A stretch of 17,906 nt of DNA from Salinivirga sp035268865 (GTDB taxonomy: Bacteria > Bacteroidota > Bacteroidia > Bacteroidales > Salinivirgaceae), in NCBI RefSeq assembly GCF_035268865.1, contig NZ_DATFKB010000154.1, forward strand, positions 1 to 17,906, written 5' to 3'. The notes beneath the pieces are model-generated. The model was given only the letters and a program-made list of their open reading frames with translations, was not told the origin of the DNA and searched no databases. Both the position numbers and the translations under genes were made by a program. Below are positions 15,139 to 17,906 of this stretch, piece by piece (the first letter of the stretch is position 1; each line of letters starts with the position of its first letter).

Positions 15139-16242
15139 TTATTCCGCTACATTATCAGATTCAAGATCTGAGATATCAACGTCACCGGGGCCTGCATCAA
15201 AACTTTGTTTTTCTAATGGATTGGCCGATGCCTCCTCATAAATCCATCGGTTACGGGAGATATCGGAGGCTAAATAAATAGCATTCCTTAAGGAAGCCGG
15301 GTTACCCAAATCTTTCCCGACAATATCAAAGGCAGTGCCGTGGCCTGGCGAAGTTCTGACTACCGACAAACCTGCTGTATAATTTACACCTTCTCCCTGC
15401 GAAATAACCTTAAACGGTATTAAACCCTGATCATGATACATGGCGAGCACGGCATCATATTGATTATACCCGCCGGATCCGAAGAAACCATCTGAAGGAA
15501 ATGGCCCAACTGCCATAATACCCTCCTGCCTTGCTTTTTCAATTGCAGGTTGAATGATGTCGCGGTCTTCAGTACCGATAATTCCGTTATCGCCGGCATG
15601 CGGATTAAGTCCAAGCACAGCTATTTTACCTTTACTTAGCGCAAAATCTTTTAATAAACTTTCGTGCAAAACTTTGATTTTACTATACACCAGGTCTTTG
15701 GTCAATGTTTCCGGGGCATCTTTTAAAGGGATATGGCCGGTAACTACGCCTACTCTGAGTTCATTAAAAACCATAAGCATCAAAACATCTTCGCTATTGA
15801 ACTGCTTTTGAAGATATTCGGTATGCCCAGGAAACGAGAAGCCTGCCTGTTGAATGTTCTCTTTACAAATAGGAGCAGTCACCATGGCATCAATCAGCCC
15901 ATTGGTCATATCATGCACCATACGGTCAAGGGCAAGTACGGAGCACTCTCCGGCCATTTTGGTAGATTTTCCAAGCTCCACACGCACATTATCATCAAGC
16001 ACATTTATTAAATTGGCTCGTTTGGGGTTAGCATCCTCAGCTTTACGGATCGCATTGAAACTAAAATTTTCAATATCCAGTGCTTTTCTATGGTAGGCTG
16101 CAACTTTTGGCGAACCATACAAAATAGGAGTGCATGAATCATTTAGTCTGTTATCTTGTAAAGCTTTTATAATTATTTCGTAACTAATTCCGTTAATATC
16201 TCCGTGGGAGATACCCACTTTTATTTTATCGTCTTTCCTCAT
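15139..16242 (-). CDS. pdxA: 4-hydroxythreonine-4-phosphate dehydrogenase
   Basis: 367 residues, ATG at 16242. The opening KVGISHGDINGISYEII (8-24) is the PdxA start motif (usually 'TxGDPxGIGPE', here HGDINGISYE, the form I associate with Bacteroidota). The three metal-binding histidines are present: H140 (FPGHTEYL), H215 (NPHAGDNG) and H270 (YHDQGLIPFK), as is the late TSPGHGTAFDI (297-307). The enzyme oxidises 4-phosphohydroxy-L-threonine with NAD+; the product, after decarboxylation, is condensed by PdxJ in DXP-dependent pyridoxal phosphate synthesis. It is cytoplasmic and acts as a dimer. The protein is nearly 40 residues longer than the E. coli enzyme (329), partly because of an acidic tail (about 345-367). 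It lies 49 bases after the leucyl aminopeptidase gene on the same strand; an operon is possible. No pdxJ is in the window. Confidence 0.95.
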   Translation of the reverse strand: MRKDDKIKVGISHGDINGISYEIIIKALQDNRLNDSCTPILYGSPKVAAYHRKALDIENFSFNAIRKAEDANPKRANLINVLDDNVRVELGKSTKMAGECSVLALDRMVHDMTNGLIDAMVTAPICKENIQQAGFSFPGHTEYLQKQFNSEDVLMLMVFNELRVGVVTGHIPLKDAPETLTKDLVYSKIKVLHESLLKDFALSKGKIAVLGLNPHAGDNGIIGTEDRDIIQPAIEKARQEGIMAVGPFPSDGFFGSGGYNQYDAVLAMYHDQGLIPFKVISQGEGVNYTAGLSVVRTSPGHGTAFDIVGKDLGNPASLRNAIYLASDISRNRWIYEEASANPLEKQSFDAGPGDVDISDLESDNVAE

Positions 16243-16291
16243 TGTATTTTTGATTTGTCATTCGTGGCAATATCACCTGCAAATAAAAGGA

Positions 16292-17731
16292 TTATTTTGT
16301 AAGCGCCTTTACAAAGTCAAATAATAATCTAACGCCCACACCGCTGGAACCAAATTTATGGTAGTGTAGCGCCTTATGTACAAAAGCCACTCCGGCAATA
16401 TCCAGATGTATAAACGGGTGGTTTGTAAAGTGCTCAAGAAACTTGCCTGCTGTAATGGCTCCGGCACTTTCGCCGCCCACATTTTTCAGATCTGCGATGT
16501 CAGATTTTAACATTGTGGCGTAATCATCCCAAAATGGAAATTTTACAATACGCTCATAGGTACGCATTCCAGATTCCTCCAGCTGATTGAAATATTTGTT
16601 TTTGGCATTTCCCATGGCTGCAATTCCGTAAGGCCCTATTGCTCTTGATGCTGAACCAGTAAGAGTAGCAACAGAAAGCACAAATTCAGGTTCAAATTTA
16701 TCAACATAGCTCAGGGCATCTGCCATGATGAGCCGGCCCTCTGCATCGGTATTCATTACTTCGACAGACTTACCATTGTGCATAGTAATGATATCTCCCG
16801 GAGAATAAGCTTTAGAATTGATACGGTTATCGGTAGCAGGAATTAGGGCTATGGCATGAATTGGCATTTTACTGCGAGCTATGGTATACATTAACCCTGC
16901 TACGGTGGCACCACCAGCCATGTCTGATTTCATATAATCCATACTTTTGGCTGTTGGTTTTATGCTTAATCCGCCTGAGTCATAAACCACACCTTTACCA
17001 ACAAAGGCCAATGGTTTTTTATTTTTGGCTTTGGGATGTTTCCATTCTAGCTTAATGAGCACCGGAGGCTCTTCGCTTCCCTGATTTACGGCGAGAATTC
17101 CACCCATATTCATTTTTTGCAGGTCTTCTTTTCGGTAAAGCTCTACATTTAAACCAGAAACATGTGCAGCGCGGGTAATTTCATCGGCAAACCGGGTTGC
17201 CGTAAGCGTGGATGCCGGCTCATTTACCAAATCGCGTGTCATAGCAACTGCTTGCATTACGATCTCAAGTTCCTCTATGTCATCCTCCTTGAAATGCTTA
17301 TTAAAAATATTCAGCCGTTTTAATGGTTTTGTTGGATTGGTATTTTTTTTATATTTATCGAAGCTATAAGAAGCCATTAACAAGCCTTCCACCAGCGCGG
17401 CTGTAGTTTCTTTACGCCCTGAATAATCAATAAGCGTTAAAAAATCGAGTTCATTTTCATGTACTTTGTCTGCAAGTTTTGCACCTGTACGCCTGATAGA
17501 CTCAAGTTCATCTGTACACTGATCATCGCAACCCGTAATCACGATAAAATTCCAGTGGTAAAAATAATTCAATGGTATGAGTCGGGTGTTTTGTGCTATG
17601 CGGTGTTGGATATAATCAATTTCACGATCAGAAAAAATGCTCTTATCCAGCTTATCAAAAGAATCTACTAAAAAAACACTGTTTACTAATTGCGGTTTCT
17701 CTTTTACAAGATTGAATATAATATTGTCCAT
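16292..17731 (-). CDS. Leucyl aminopeptidase family protein (M17)
   Basis: 479 residues from the ATG at 17731, which has a good AAAAGGG ribosome-binding sequence about seven bases upstream; an in-frame TTG at 17764 is a worse choice. The C-terminal catalytic domain (about 165-479) has the whole M17 active site: K246 and D251 in FVGKGVVYDSGG (243-254), K258, D270 in MKSDMAGG (267-274), and D329, E331 and R333 in the signature NTDAEGRLIMADAL (327-340). The N-terminal domain is divergent, as usual. The enzyme uses two metal ions to release N-terminal residues, preferably leucine-like, from peptides in the cytoplasm; it is normally a hexamer. It is the first gene of the minus-strand unit that continues to pdxA. 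Confidence 0.95.
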   Translation of the reverse strand: MDNIIFNLVKEKPQLVNSVFLVDSFDKLDKSIFSDREIDYIQHRIAQNTRLIPLNYFYHWNFIVITGCDDQCTDELESIRRTGAKLADKVHENELDFLTLIDYSGRKETTAALVEGLLMASYSFDKYKKNTNPTKPLKRLNIFNKHFKEDDIEELEIVMQAVAMTRDLVNEPASTLTATRFADEITRAAHVSGLNVELYRKEDLQKMNMGGILAVNQGSEEPPVLIKLEWKHPKAKNKKPLAFVGKGVVYDSGGLSIKPTAKSMDYMKSDMAGGATVAGLMYTIARSKMPIHAIALIPATDNRINSKAYSPGDIITMHNGKSVEVMNTDAEGRLIMADALSYVDKFEPEFVLSVATLTGSASRAIGPYGIAAMGNAKNKYFNQLEESGMRTYERIVKFPFWDDYATMLKSDIADLKNVGGESAGAITAGKFLEHFTNHPFIHLDIAGVAFVHKALHYHKFGSSGVGVRLLFDFVKALTK

Positions 17732-17753
17732 AATAACCCTTTTAGATATCTGG

Positions 17754-17761
17754 TAAAGGTA
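17754..17761 (-). promoter_or_regulatory. Possible -7 element upstream of the aminopeptidase gene
   Basis: The minus strand reads TACCTTTA here, one mismatch from TAnnTTTG, 22 bases before the ATG at 17731. No TTTG is seen at a proper distance upstream, so this is weak. The rest of the right edge (17765-17906) shows no convincing gene; short open stretches in it lack recognisable content. Confidence 0.25.
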
Positions 17762-17906
17762 CAAAAAACATATAAAATTCTTAAATTCTCAGGAGATAAC
17801 TATTTTTGTAACCATATTGATTATGATACTAAAAACGGTATTTTGAAGCACACTAAAATTCACCATATTTACGAGAAAGTTGCACATGGTGTAACGATAT
17901 CCAGGA

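Noticed and set aside
17732..17764. TTG-started extension of the leucyl aminopeptidase
   Set aside because: The ATG at 17731 has a good ribosome-binding sequence, and the extension overlaps the possible promoter element.
17853..17906. Minus-strand open stretch of 17 codons entering from the right edge and ending in TAG
   Set aside because: Could be the end of a gene outside the window, but two other frames are open for similar lengths and the residues match no family I know.
1..17906. Search for CRISPR repeats, tRNA-like structures, insertion-sequence ends and direct repeats
   Set aside because: No regularly spaced repeats, cloverleaf sequences, transposase signatures or long direct repeats were seen; a computed repeat search could still find short ones.

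Overview
The window looks like chromosomal DNA from a member of the Bacteroidota, probably a Bacteroidales- or Marinilabiliales-type anaerobe or facultative marine relative. Evidence: AT-rich intergenic DNA, few Shine-Dalgarno sequences, promoter candidates of the TTTG / TAnnTTTG type, and protein families with a Bacteroidota flavour. There is no sign of phage, insertion sequences, tRNA, rRNA or CRISPR. Nearly all of the window is coding.

Layout. (1) 1-1447, plus strand: the end of a CocE/NonD-type hydrolase, then an ATP-grasp ligase 13 bases later; a hairpin at 1470-1504 closes the unit. (2) 5507-1479, minus strand: two GT4-like glycosyltransferases, both starting with TTG and overlapping by four bases, then a Na+/phosphate cotransporter-like protein with a PhoU-type tail. 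A good Bacteroidota promoter lies at 5605-5634. (3) 5766-13340, plus strand: a polytopic membrane protein of unknown family that may be GT-C-like, an M24B aminopeptidase P, then a tightly packed AmmeMemoRadiSam operon: a fused MEMO-AMMECR1 lipoprotein, a radical SAM enzyme with an N-terminal membrane anchor, and a 703-residue membrane protein with a spermidine-synthase-like middle domain. (4) 14476-13337, minus strand: a secreted C1 cysteine peptidase (PepC/bleomycin hydrolase type) whose stop overlaps the stop of the preceding plus-strand gene. (5) 17731-14632, minus strand: M17 leucyl aminopeptidase, PdxA (vitamin B6 synthesis) and a stand-alone response-regulator receiver domain with its own promoter and a clear terminator at 14579-14611.

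The most interesting part is 8498-13340. The biochemical role of AMMECR1, MEMO and their partner radical SAM enzyme is unsettled. Here A and B are one polypeptide with a lipoprotein signal, the radical SAM enzyme has an N-in/C-out style anchor, and charge distribution in the spermidine-synthase-like protein also puts its soluble domain outside. Read by eye, all three would act at the outer face of the inner membrane, an unexpected place for SAM chemistry. The spermidine-synthase-like domain has also lost the usual glycine-rich and acidic catalytic positions. This is inference from sequence, and the topology is the claim most worth testing.
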